Positions 1 through 7,256 of a stretch of 10,318 bases of DNA are shown one piece after another. Origin of the DNA: Thalassiosira profunda. Taxonomy: Eukaryota; Bacillariophyta; Thalassiosirophyceae; Thalassiosirales; Thalassiosiraceae. The position numbers and the translations under genes were made by a program. The notes under the pieces are model-generated. The model worked only from the letters and a program-made list of their open reading frames with translations. It was not told where the DNA came from and did no database searches. Positions within the stretch are counted from its first letter, which is position 1; each line of letters starts with the position of its first letter. The stretch lies in assembly GCA_036939355.1 (NCBI GenBank), contig JALLAP010000811.1, positions 1 through 10,318 on the forward strand. Reading direction: 5' to 3'.

Positions 1-61
1 CCGCGAGGAAGAGGGCGAAGGCGGCCCCGAGGCCGGTGAGGAGGGTGGGATCGGGAGACAT
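1..61 (-). CDS. 5' end of a minus-strand gene, probable membrane protein (partial)
   Basis: Read on the minus strand from an ATG at 61-59, the frame stays open to the window edge and gives about 20 residues beginning MSPDPTLLTGLGAAFALFLA. After a short polar start these are Gly/Ala/Leu-rich and look like the beginning of a first transmembrane helix. The ATG has an A at -3 (AACC before it), a good eukaryotic context, and it lies head to head with the gene at 408. The Gly/Ala pattern recalls the first helix of V-ATPase proteolipid (c) subunits, but 20 residues cannot establish that. Another polytopic protein or a signal anchor is equally possible. Only the start codon, the open frame and the hydrophobicity are seen directly. 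Confidence 0.42.
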   Translation of the reverse strand, partial: MSPDPTLLTGLGAAFALFLA

Positions 62-407
62 GGTTGTTATCGAGAACTGTGCTTTTTATGAGCGTTGGTT
101 CATCCCATTTGTCGTGCACACAAGGGCCGTCGGGGTGGTAGACACGTTCGCTTTGTGAGCGTTGCATCCCACGCTCGCTTTGGCTTTGTCGTGCACCGAG
201 GTCCGTACCTCTATTGTATGTAGCTCGGGTTGGGTTGTTGCGTGTGAGTTCATGCGTTCGCTTTGGGGTTTGGGGGCGCTCGAGATGGGATCTTCGGAAA
301 AGTATCTTTTGTGGTGACTAAGGACGCGTGTCGTTTTTGAGCAGCAAGAATCTTGCAAATCCACCACCACCACGCACAGCAGCCGCTACCACAATTCACA
401 CCACACC
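62..407. promoter_or_regulatory. Divergent intergenic region with imperfect repeats
   Basis: These 346 bp separate the start codons of two head-to-head genes, so they probably hold both promoters and both 5' leaders. No TATA box stands out. The distal part has imperfect direct repeats: TGAGCGTTG at 89-97 and 156-164, CATCCCA at 101-107 and 165-171, and TTTGTCGTGCAC at 108-119 and 185-196. CGTTCGCTTTG occurs at 145-155 and 255-265. The last 50 bases before the ATG at 408 are rich in CA and CCA, as expected of an unstructured leader. The role as a shared promoter is inferred from gene orientation only. Confidence 0.4.
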
Positions 408-1592
408 ATGGCGGTCGCTACCCGCCATTTGCACCGTCGGAACCAGCGCGGCACCGGCGAGGACGGTCGCGACGACTTTCGCGACGATCCCGTTGCTGCT
501 CGACGTCGCCGTCCCTCGCAGCCGTCGCTGCGAATAGCACAATCGAGCGCCGTTCTCGACGCCCTGTCCGACGACAGCTCGGAGCTGGCGCGTTTCCTGC
601 GCGTCGGGGACGACGGCGACGATGACAGAAATAGTGGCGCACCTTCTTCTTGGTGGTCTAGGCTTCGCCGCCGCGACGCCACGTCGTTGGGCTCGTGGGA
701 GGCGGGCTTCCTCGCGTTGGCGCTCGAGCCGCTGAAGGTCCGGAACGAGCGCACCATCATGCTGTTCGAGGCGCACGCCATCTTTGGCGCCCTCTTCGTG
801 CAGGGCACGTGGATCATCTACGAGTGGGGCAGTTGGAAAAGCTTTGGAGGCGACGGGAGCAATTACGCGGTAGAGCGAATCTTCGAGTGCATAATGGCAA
901 TAGCGCTCGGAGGGAACTTGCTCCTAGCGCTCTGGTCGGCGATCCTCTGGCTCCACGCCATCGAAGAGAACTCATCTCATCACGACTATGCGTTCTTGTC
1001 GGTCAAGCCGTTGGTCTTCTTGCAACACCTTCTCATCGGCTGTGCATATCTCGTCATGATTGGGTTTCTGCTCGCGATCTACATCAATCTCAGCCCCAAC
1101 TGGCCTGAAACAGCAGTGGCACTGACAGCGATGAGTGCAATATATCTGGCAGGGTTCAGCATGTTCTACGGATTTGTATTGAAAAGCACGCCTCTTGAAG
1201 TTTATCACTTCCCGGCTGGGATAAAGAACACCATCCTTGCAATTGGATCTGGCGACAAACAAAGGTTGAGGAGCGAAGCTAAGCTGAGAGCTCAAGAGCT
1301 GAAGAAGCGGGCATATCGCGAAAGGAAGAAGTTGGATCCCGACTTTGAAACGAGTGGTGGCAGCGAGAGTTCAATTGCGGCTGTTCTTCGTACTGCAGCT
1401 AAAAACTTGGGGCGTACGGACTGCGACGTATCCGCTTACGAAACTCAACTGGCGGGTGATTGGTACACGGAGGCGATTCACCTGAAAGATGTGGACGCAG
1501 ACTTTTTGTCTCGATACATGCCACACAGACTCGCAAAAGAAGTCCACAAACTGGCCCAGTCGGACCAGCAAGCGGATAATAGCACTAGGTAA
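408..1592 (+). CDS. Four-helix membrane protein of unknown function
   Basis: A single-exon frame of 394 residues. The ATG lies in CACACCATGG, a strong initiation context, and no earlier in-frame ATG is seen. Residues 1-95 are polar, rich in Arg and Asp, and probably disordered. Four hydrophobic segments follow at about 116-138, 159-184, 201-227 and 235-258. The next stretch, about 284-310, is a strongly basic Lys/Arg/Glu helix (AKLRAQELKKRAYRERKK). The end, about 343-385, is a compact helical unit with the spacing of a SAM-like or other small helical domain (YETQLAGDWY, then DADFLSRYMP). No catalytic motif or transporter signature is recognised. No N-terminal signal peptide is visible, so membrane insertion would rely on the internal helices. 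The stop codon is 14 bp from that of the opposing PARP-like gene. The frame and helices are seen directly; the SAM-like idea is weak inference. Confidence 0.82.
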   Translation: MAVATRHLHRRNQRGTGEDGRDDFRDDPVAARRRRPSQPSLRIAQSSAVLDALSDDSSELARFLRVGDDGDDDRNSGAPSSWWSRLRRRDATSLGSWEAGFLALALEPLKVRNERTIMLFEAHAIFGALFVQGTWIIYEWGSWKSFGGDGSNYAVERIFECIMAIALGGNLLLALWSAILWLHAIEENSSHHDYAFLSVKPLVFLQHLLIGCAYLVMIGFLLAIYINLSPNWPETAVALTAMSAIYLAGFSMFYGFVLKSTPLEVYHFPAGIKNTILAIGSGDKQRLRSEAKLRAQELKKRAYRERKKLDPDFETSGGSESSIAAVLRTAAKNLGRTDCDVSAYETQLAGDWYTEAIHLKDVDADFLSRYMPHRLAKEVHKLAQSDQQADNSTR

Positions 1593-1606
1593 CTGACCCC
1601 ATTCGT
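1593..1606. other. 14-bp tail-to-tail gap between convergent genes
   Basis: Only 14 bp separate the TAA of the plus-strand membrane-protein gene (1590-1592) from the TAG of the minus-strand PARP16-like gene (1607-1609). Any 3' UTR of either gene must run into the coding sequence of the other, so the two mRNAs should be complementary at their 3' ends. No AATAAA is present in the gap. Confidence 0.9.
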
Positions 1607-3208
1607 CTATCTCATAGCCCAAAGCATAGCCACCAGGAGCACAATCAAGGCAACGGGAAGGCGCGGCAACACCAATCGATGCCAAACATCGGACTTCTTC
1701 GACAGCTCGATTGTCAAGTGCAGCTTGGTAATGCGGACGAATTCGCTATCGGAGCAGACGAAGTACTTTCCTTCCTGCCGCGTCACGGATGTCGATCGTT
1801 TCCCTTCTAAACTAGACTCTTCAGCTGGCGGTTTGATGATTGTCACTTCGAACACGGGCAGACACTTGATATCGTACGACTCGAGCGGATCGATACTCGA
1901 CACATCCACACCCGCATGAAACAGCAAATGCAATAAGGCCTCGTGATGGAAAGCCGCGAACAGCGTCGGGGGCGGCTGTTCCGCGGCCCCGATCGCGAAC
2001 GATTCCGCCACCCGTCGCGACGAGCTGAGGTACACTCCCTCGCCCAGCATCGCCCCGTTTGCCTCCAAGTGCTTGTTGAAGGAGAGGTTTTGCAGTCCGT
2101 AGTTGAGAATGGACCACACGCTCTCTATCTTCGTTCCGTGATACGCTTGGACCGTTCCGTAGTCGTGCGCTTGTTGGGCAAAGGCCGGCGGTGGATCCCC
2201 GAGCGCGGTACCTACGTCCAGACAGAGTATTCCTACCAAGCTTTCGGACGATGCTTTCGTATTGTTGTGATCCCCATTTGTCGCAGTTTCCCCATTGCTG
2301 CGGGTTGCCGATTCCTCCTTCACCAAACGACTCCCCCCCGTCCACGGAAGGGAGAGCAGGAAGCCCAACAGCGTCCATGCCGTCTCGGACTTTTCTGACC
2401 TTCGTTGTCGAGGCTGTGGTTGTTGATTCCCTCCAAACCCCTCCAAGTACAATCGATTGGTTGCATCGAATACGAGATGCGACACTGCATCGATCCGGTC
2501 TCCTTCTCTCACTGCGAATTCCCCGGGCACCGGCGTGCAGGTTAGGGATCTGTTCCGTCCCGCCGCGGCACATCGTATGAGCAGCGTTTGCAGATCCAAC
2601 AGGCGTTGGATTGCAGAGGCGGGTCGCTTGGGTTGCAATGTGGTTGCGCAGCGTTGAATAATGACAGCGAATGTTGCATCATTTGCATCGATGGAGTCGC
2701 CGCCGAATTTTGATGGAGGTACATCGTTGTTCAACAGCTGGAGCAGCCGCGAGGCAATGGAAAATAGGGATTCGTCGGCATCTTTGGGAGAATCGCCACT
2801 GATTGTTTTGCACATTTCGTCGTAATACGATTTCAATTCAGCCGACATGGAATCAGTCGGGGCGCTGCACTGGGTGCATCGGACCAACTTCGTGTCCACC
2901 GTCATCTCGAACTGGACAAATACGTGGGTGGGACCGCAACCCTTGGCATATCGCACGGGCAAATACGCCAGCAGCAGAACGCCCCGCGAGGCGTCGAACC
3001 GCACGCTCGCATATCCCCGCGTGCACCGACCGGCCCGCTTCTTTCCCCGTGTCGATCTGGACCGCATCCCCTCGTGGTCGCTGCCGTGCGAGGCCACGAA
3101 GCCGGGCCGCGGCCGGAGGTGCCGCAGCGCCGTGGACACCTCGTCGTCGCGGCAGTCCATGCTCGATGTGGAGCAGCTATGTACAGAGGCGGGCGGCCGG
3201 TGCTCCAT
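1607..3208 (-). CDS. PARP16-like tail-anchored mono-ADP-ribosyltransferase
   Basis: Intronless frame of 533 residues. The PARP catalytic fold is recognisable. YHGTKIESVWSIL at 356-368 carries the NAD-binding His (H357) in the HG[ST] motif. GEGVYLSSS at 389-397 carries the second-motif Tyr (Y393). GKYFVCSDSEFVRITKLHL at 480-498 matches the last strand. In polymerising PARPs that strand has a Glu just before the Tyr; here the position is Lys481, followed by Tyr482, as in PARP16, so mono-ADP-ribosylation is expected. A hydrophobic helix at about 514-531 lies at the extreme C-terminus with only Met-Arg after it, which is a tail anchor like that of ER-bound PARP16. Human PARP16 modifies the ER-stress sensors PERK and IRE1; the same role here is inference. 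The longer N-terminal half (1-345) is unassigned, with a Cys pair at C111/C114 and low-complexity stretches near 260-320. M17 is an alternative start. Confidence 0.85.
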   Translation of the reverse strand: MEHRPPASVHSCSTSSMDCRDDEVSTALRHLRPRPGFVASHGSDHEGMRSRSTRGKKRAGRCTRGYASVRFDASRGVLLLAYLPVRYAKGCGPTHVFVQFEMTVDTKLVRCTQCSAPTDSMSAELKSYYDEMCKTISGDSPKDADESLFSIASRLLQLLNNDVPPSKFGGDSIDANDATFAVIIQRCATTLQPKRPASAIQRLLDLQTLLIRCAAAGRNRSLTCTPVPGEFAVREGDRIDAVSHLVFDATNRLYLEGFGGNQQPQPRQRRSEKSETAWTLLGFLLSLPWTGGSRLVKEESATRSNGETATNGDHNNTKASSESLVGILCLDVGTALGDPPPAFAQQAHDYGTVQAYHGTKIESVWSILNYGLQNLSFNKHLEANGAMLGEGVYLSSSRRVAESFAIGAAEQPPPTLFAAFHHEALLHLLFHAGVDVSSIDPLESYDIKCLPVFEVTIIKPPAEESSLEGKRSTSVTRQEGKYFVCSDSEFVRITKLHLTIELSKKSDVWHRLVLPRLPVALIVLLVAMLWAMR

Positions 3209-3688
3209 GCCGTAGATACAACAACAGGGCCGCGCCCCTGCGACGGATATCCGTCCGTCTCGCCCTCCATCTTGGTGTCTCCGGTTGTAGCTTGTGAGTG
3301 CCGCCGATCAAGCGCCTAACAAAATTGCCTAACAAACCAACCCAATGACTGCCGGGCGGGGGTCATACCGTCTCTCGATTTTGTCCGGAGGCCAACACCA
3401 GCACCAGCCCTGAAATCTGAAATGACGGACGGAGGTGTGCCTCGCATCATGTGCCGCCCCTCCGCCCTCTCGTCGACAGCGCCATAACCCCTCGGCTCTA
3501 GCTTCGGCGGACGCCCAAGACCCCCTTTCCGTCGCTGTGCAGCCTTTGGTGTCGCCGGCCGGACGCTTTGTCCTCAGTGAGGAGGCGCAGATCGGAGTTG
3601 AAGTGAAGGCGAGGAAGAGCGCAGTCGACACGGTTGTTGAGGTCAGCGGCACAATTGCAAGTCGGCGCCCTCCACGCCAATCGTCTAA
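3209..3688. promoter_or_regulatory. Divergent promoter region between the PARP16-like and kinase genes
   Basis: These 480 bp lie between two head-to-head start codons and must supply both 5' leaders. Visible elements are a CCAAT box on the plus strand at 3342-3346 and a direct repeat CCTAACAAA at 3315-3323 and 3328-3336. No clear TATA box and no convincing extra coding exon are seen; the open frames here are short and biased only by GC content. Regulatory function is inferred from position. Confidence 0.4.
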
Positions 3689-6600
3689 ATGTCCGCGCCG
3701 AAGGGTCCGATGCACATGTTCAAAAACAAGCTGCCCAAGGGCCTCCGCGGCTCCGGCACCAACAGCAGCCGCGAGTCCCCCGCGCCCATGGAGGAAGACT
3801 CCGGCCACCCCCCGAACGGCGACGGGAGCATGGAGCGGAGCGCCGGGCGGATGTCCATCGACGAGCCGCAGAAGCAGCATCCCCAGCAGCAGCAGGGGCA
3901 GGGGGTGCTCGACGACTCGGTGCGGAGCGGCGGCAGTTTGGGGAACAAGGTGGCCGGCGCCATCAAGAGCGTCGCGAAAAAGCCGAGGGGTGAGTTTTGC
4001 AAATAAACTGGAGCGTGCATGTATGCAGCGAGAGACGGGGGCGGCGAATTGAGGGGCGATAATGCCATTTGCTCCAATCCTTCGGCTGTTGTGGATCGTG
4101 CCTTCTGCTCGTGATTTTTATTGCAACGATCACATCATGTGCTCACTATTTTCATCTTTGCAATAAATTGCAGGGGGGAGGGGGAGCATGACGATGGGCA
4201 TGCCCCAATCTGGCTCCCCCCCCGGCCAGCAGGGGAGCGGCCGACAGGACAGCGGGGGGATGGGAAGTTCGGGGCACACGCGCAAGAAGAAGGACTACAA
4301 CCGTCGGGCCGTCCGGGCCTCGGCCCTGACCACCGACGAGTCCAACCTCGCCTCGTACGAGCCGCCCGTCGTGCCCAAGTCCGACGCGGCCCGCCGGCTC
4401 ATCCACAACGCCATCCGGGACAACGTCCTCTTCAAGGCCTGCTCGGCGGAGGAATTGGGCGACCTAATCGACGCCTTCGCGGCCAAGTCCGCCCCTCCCA
4501 AAAGCGTCGTCATCCGCGAGGGCGACAAGGGCGACGGATTCTACGTCCTCTCCTCCGGTTCCGTGAGCGTGTACGAATCGACGGAATTCAAGGGCACCCT
4601 TCGCCCCGGGAGTGGGTTCGGGGAGATTGCGCTGCTGTACTCGTGTCCGCGGACGGCGACCGTGCGGGCAAGGGAGGGGTGCGAATTGTGGTTCATTGAT
4701 CGAAGGGCGTTCCGGGCGATCATGGCGCGGCACAAGCGGCGGAGGCTCAACATGAAGTTGATGCTGCTGGAGAAGGTGAGAGGATGTGGATGTTGTGGAA
4801 TGGCTTCTTGGGGAATGGGGATGGAAAGAGGGAAAGAGGGGGGCAATGGCGAGGGATTGAGCTGGTTGACCGAGGGATCAGAGTGGAGGGATTGCAGACT
4901 TGGGATTTGGCCGATGATTGGGGGACGGAAAAGATGCAGTGGTGGGTTGGGCTTTGTTGCATACACCAACTCACTTGTGCCTCTTCTCTCTTTGCAGGTC
5001 AAAATTCACGACAAAACGCTGGGCGAGATCCTGAAACCCCACGAGCTCCACTCCATCGCCATGGCCTCCAAATTCAAGNCACGACAAAACGCTGGGCGAG
5101 ATCCTGAAACCCCACGAGCTCCACTCCATCGCCATGGCCTCCAAATTCAAGGAGTACTCCCAGGGGCAGGTCATCGTGCGGCAGGGCGACGTCGGCGACG
5201 CCTTCTACATGATTGAGAAGGGCGCTGTCGACGTCTACATCCGGGAGAAGTCGGACACGCACCCGGTGGTGACGCTCAAGGCGGGGGACTTCTTCGGGGA
5301 GAAGGCGCTGCTGAGCAGCGACGTCCGGACGGCGACGTGCGCGGCCGGGCCGGGGGAGGAGGTCAAGTGCATGCTGCTCATGCGGGAGGACTTCGTGCGG
5401 ATGCTGGGAGATTTGGAGTACCTGCTGGACCGGAGTTACAGCTTCCGGGACGACAGCGAACGGGGCGGGAAGATGTTGGGGGAGTTTACTGGGCAGGGGA
5501 TGAAGAGCGGGGAGGTGCATCCCTCGGACGAGAAGTGAGTCACTGCAGTGTTGGAGAATGCGACTTTGACACGTTTCTCACAATCCTCCATTGCAGATTC
5601 GAGAAGAGCGATTTCGACATCAAGCGAACCCTTGGCGTCGGTGCCTACGGTTACGTGAAGCTCGTCAAATGGAACCGCGCCCCGGCCAAGCAGGAGAACT
5701 GTTACTATGCGCTAAAGTGCGTGTCGAAGCAGAAGATCGAGGAGAAGAAGCAGCAGCAGAAGATTAAGAGGGAGGAGGACATCATGACGTCCCTGATCCA
5801 CCCGTTCATTGCGCGATGTTACAACGTCATGGAGGACGTGAAGGGGAAGTACTTCTTGATGGAGGCGTTGTGCGGGGGCGAGCTGTGCGAGTTGCTGTAC
5901 TTCGAAAACAAGTTCTCGGAGGATTGGAGCATGTTCTACTCGGCGTCGGTGCTGGCGGCGTTTGCGCACATGCACGAGAGGAAGGTGGCGTACCGCGATG
6001 TGAGTCGCGCAACATTTATTTCGCCGTACCTGTCAGCCTCCTTGCTCAAGATACTTCTCTCTACGCAGCTCAAACCGGAGAATTTGGTGCTCGACAGCAA
6101 GGGATACGTGAAGATTGTGGAGTGAGTTGGTCCCATTTTGATTCGCTTCANAGAATTTGGTGCTCGACAGCAAGGGATACGTGAAGATTGTGGAGTGAGT
6201 TGGTCCCATTTTGATTCGCTTCACTTCGTCGTCGTCCCTCCTGCTCATCAATAACCTTTCCCACACAGCTTCGGCCTGGCAAAGGTGATCAAGAATGGGC
6301 AGACGTACACCTTCTGCGGAACTCCGGACTACTTGGCGCCAGAGGTGATTCTGAGCGAGGGCCATGATTGGGCGGTAGACTACTGGGGGCTGGGAGTGCT
6401 GATATACGAGATGACGGAGGGCGTGGCGCCGTTCTATGCGGAGAATCCGATGGATGTGAGTGCAACGATTCACCTGTGTCCAGGAGGTTTCAATGGAGAT
6501 GCTGCTGACTAGTTATTTGCCCTTCTCCGCTCCACTCCTTGCAGACGTACAGAAAAGCCCTGTCGGGGCAGGTGCCAATTCCCGACCATTTCAGCGTTGT

Positions 6601-6835
6601 CGTTGCCAATCTCATCAAAAAGCTGCTGCACACGGATCAGTCGAAGCGATTGGGACGGACCGTCGGCGGGACGACCGCGATCATGTGCCATCGGTGGTTT
6701 GCCAATTTCGACTGGGATGCTTTGTTGGACTACAAAATGGAGGCGCCGTATTTGCCGGAGGAGAAGGATCCGGACCACTACAGCAGCAGCGAGATGGACG
6801 AGGGGGTGGAAGGCTTCGCCTCGGACTTTTTATGA
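3689..6835 (+). CDS. cGMP-dependent protein kinase (AGC family), seven exons
   Basis: Exons inferred from GT-AG sites and phase: 3689-3989, 4174-4775, 4998-5534, 5597-5999, 6069-6121, 6269-6455, 6545-6835. Two 73-bp assembly duplications interrupt the text; without them the frame is 766 residues. Residues 1-140 are low complexity. RRAVRAS at 144-150 resembles the inhibitory pseudosubstrate of PKG and PKA regulatory regions. CNB-A (about 179-301) has FGEIALL and PRTATV (R260, T261). CNB-B (about 302-425) has FGEKALL and DVRTAT (R387, T388). A Thr after the phosphate-binding Arg is the cGMP-type residue; cAMP sites have Ala. The kinase domain starts near 462: Gly loop G469/G471/G474, Lys496, YRDLKPEN with D590, DFG with D608, activation-loop Thr622 in TFCGTP, and an AGC tail ending in DFL. 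It should phosphorylate Ser/Thr on cGMP binding. No N-terminal leucine zipper is evident. Confidence 0.9.
3990..4173 (+). other. Kinase intron 1 (184 nt, phase 1)
   Basis: The donor is GTGAGT after CCGAGG|G and the acceptor is TTGCAG. It joins the single base left in exon 1 to two Gs of exon 2 and keeps the frame through MTMGMPQSGS. It contains CACATCATGTGCTCA at 4131-4145, which recurs in intron 1 of the choline-transporter-like gene. If this intron is wrong, translation could begin at the ATG at 4188, losing only the low-complexity first 105 residues. Confidence 0.7.
4776..4997 (+). other. Kinase intron 2 (222 nt, phase 0, stop-free)
   Basis: The donor is AAG|GTGAGA and the acceptor is TCTCTTTGCAG|GTC. 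The intron is exactly 74 codons long and has no in-frame stop, so the reading frame passes through it. The encoded text is rich in Gly, Trp and Met and has no domain character. Splicing is preferred because it joins CNB-A directly to CNB-B with the normal linker (LLEK then VKIHDKT). Confidence 0.75.
5007..5151. repeat. Exact 72-bp duplication flanking one N (assembly scar)
   Basis: Bases 5007-5078 and 5080-5151 are identical and are separated by the single N at 5079. Both copies encode the same start of CNB-B (from HDKTLGE to SKFK). Because N plus 72 is 73 bases, the second copy is out of frame with the first. Deleting one copy and the N restores the CNB-B sequence SKFKEYSQGQ. A single N between identical ends points to two overlapping contigs joined without merging, not to a biological repeat. 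Confidence 0.92.
6079..6223. repeat. Second exact 72-bp duplication flanking one N (assembly scar)
   Basis: Bases 6079-6150 and 6152-6223 are identical, with one N at 6151. Each copy holds the end of kinase exon 5 (ENLVLDSKG onwards), its GTGAGT donor and the first part of the next intron. The intron therefore appears as 147 nt when it is probably 74 nt. The unit length is the same 72 bp as at 5007-5151, which strongly suggests a fixed overlap length used by the assembler. Confidence 0.92.
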
Positions 6836-7256
6836 ATGGGGCTCGATGTTGAGAGAGTGTGCCGGCTCAATATTTCCGGCAACTGTTTTTACAGAGGGTA
6901 ATGTTTATTAATCCTGAATGATACAGGAGCATGAGGTAGTGCGTTCATGTCAGAGCGCAACAAGCCAGCCGAAAGCAGCCGAACCTGCTGCCCCCGCGCG
7001 CCATGCGAACTCACTTACTCGCCAACAACACGTAAAGACTCGCAGAGAGAAGGATCGAGTCCCGGATGCGAGAATCTCTCCTAATAAAGATGCAGACATG
7101 TGTCTGAGACGAACCACTCGCTCGGGATTGTTGCGACAGTGAGGCCAGCCCTTCGGCTGCTTCTCAACAATCAACAAAACACAACGCCCGCCCGGCCGAG
7201 CAATCGATGCCATAAATCGCCCCAGGAGCGCATCGATACACCAGTCAACCTACGCT
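6836..7256 (+). other. Intergenic stretch: kinase 3' region and upstream region of the secreted-protein gene
   Basis: These 421 bp separate the kinase stop from the next ATG on the same strand. An AATAAA hexamer lies at 7083-7088. Two ATCGAT palindromes (7203-7208 and 7232-7237) and an AT-rich CATAAATC at 7210-7217 lie shortly before the ATG at 7257 and could belong to the downstream promoter. No RNA gene or convincing coding exon is seen. Confidence 0.4.
7083..7088 (+). terminator. Possible polyadenylation hexamer AATAAA for the kinase gene
   Basis: A canonical AATAAA occurs about 250 bp after the kinase stop codon and about 170 bp before the next gene. The hexamer is seen directly. Its use is inferred, and many stramenopile genes lack a strict signal. 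Confidence 0.3.

Noticed and set aside
86..373. Minus-strand 95-residue open frame
   Set aside because: It lies in the presumed divergent promoter, has no domain or hydrophobic pattern, and overlaps the better start of the edge gene only by position. It looks like a chance frame.
386..817. Several long open frames antisense or out of frame to the gene at 408
   Set aside because: Arg- and Ser-rich composition typical of GC-rich shadow frames; the plus-strand frame has membrane helices and a good start.
1821..2573. 250-residue minus-strand frame inside the PARP16-like gene
   Set aside because: It is offset from the frame that carries the PARP motifs and shows no family features.
3435..4052. 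205-residue plus-strand frame across the kinase 5' region
   Set aside because: Low-complexity Ala/Arg/Pro composition, and it does not splice into the kinase frame; the frame starting at 3689 does.
5007..5151. True tandem duplication of part of CNB-B
   Set aside because: The copies are identical, separated by one N and out of frame with each other. The same 72-bp pattern recurs at 6079-6223, so an assembly artefact explains both.
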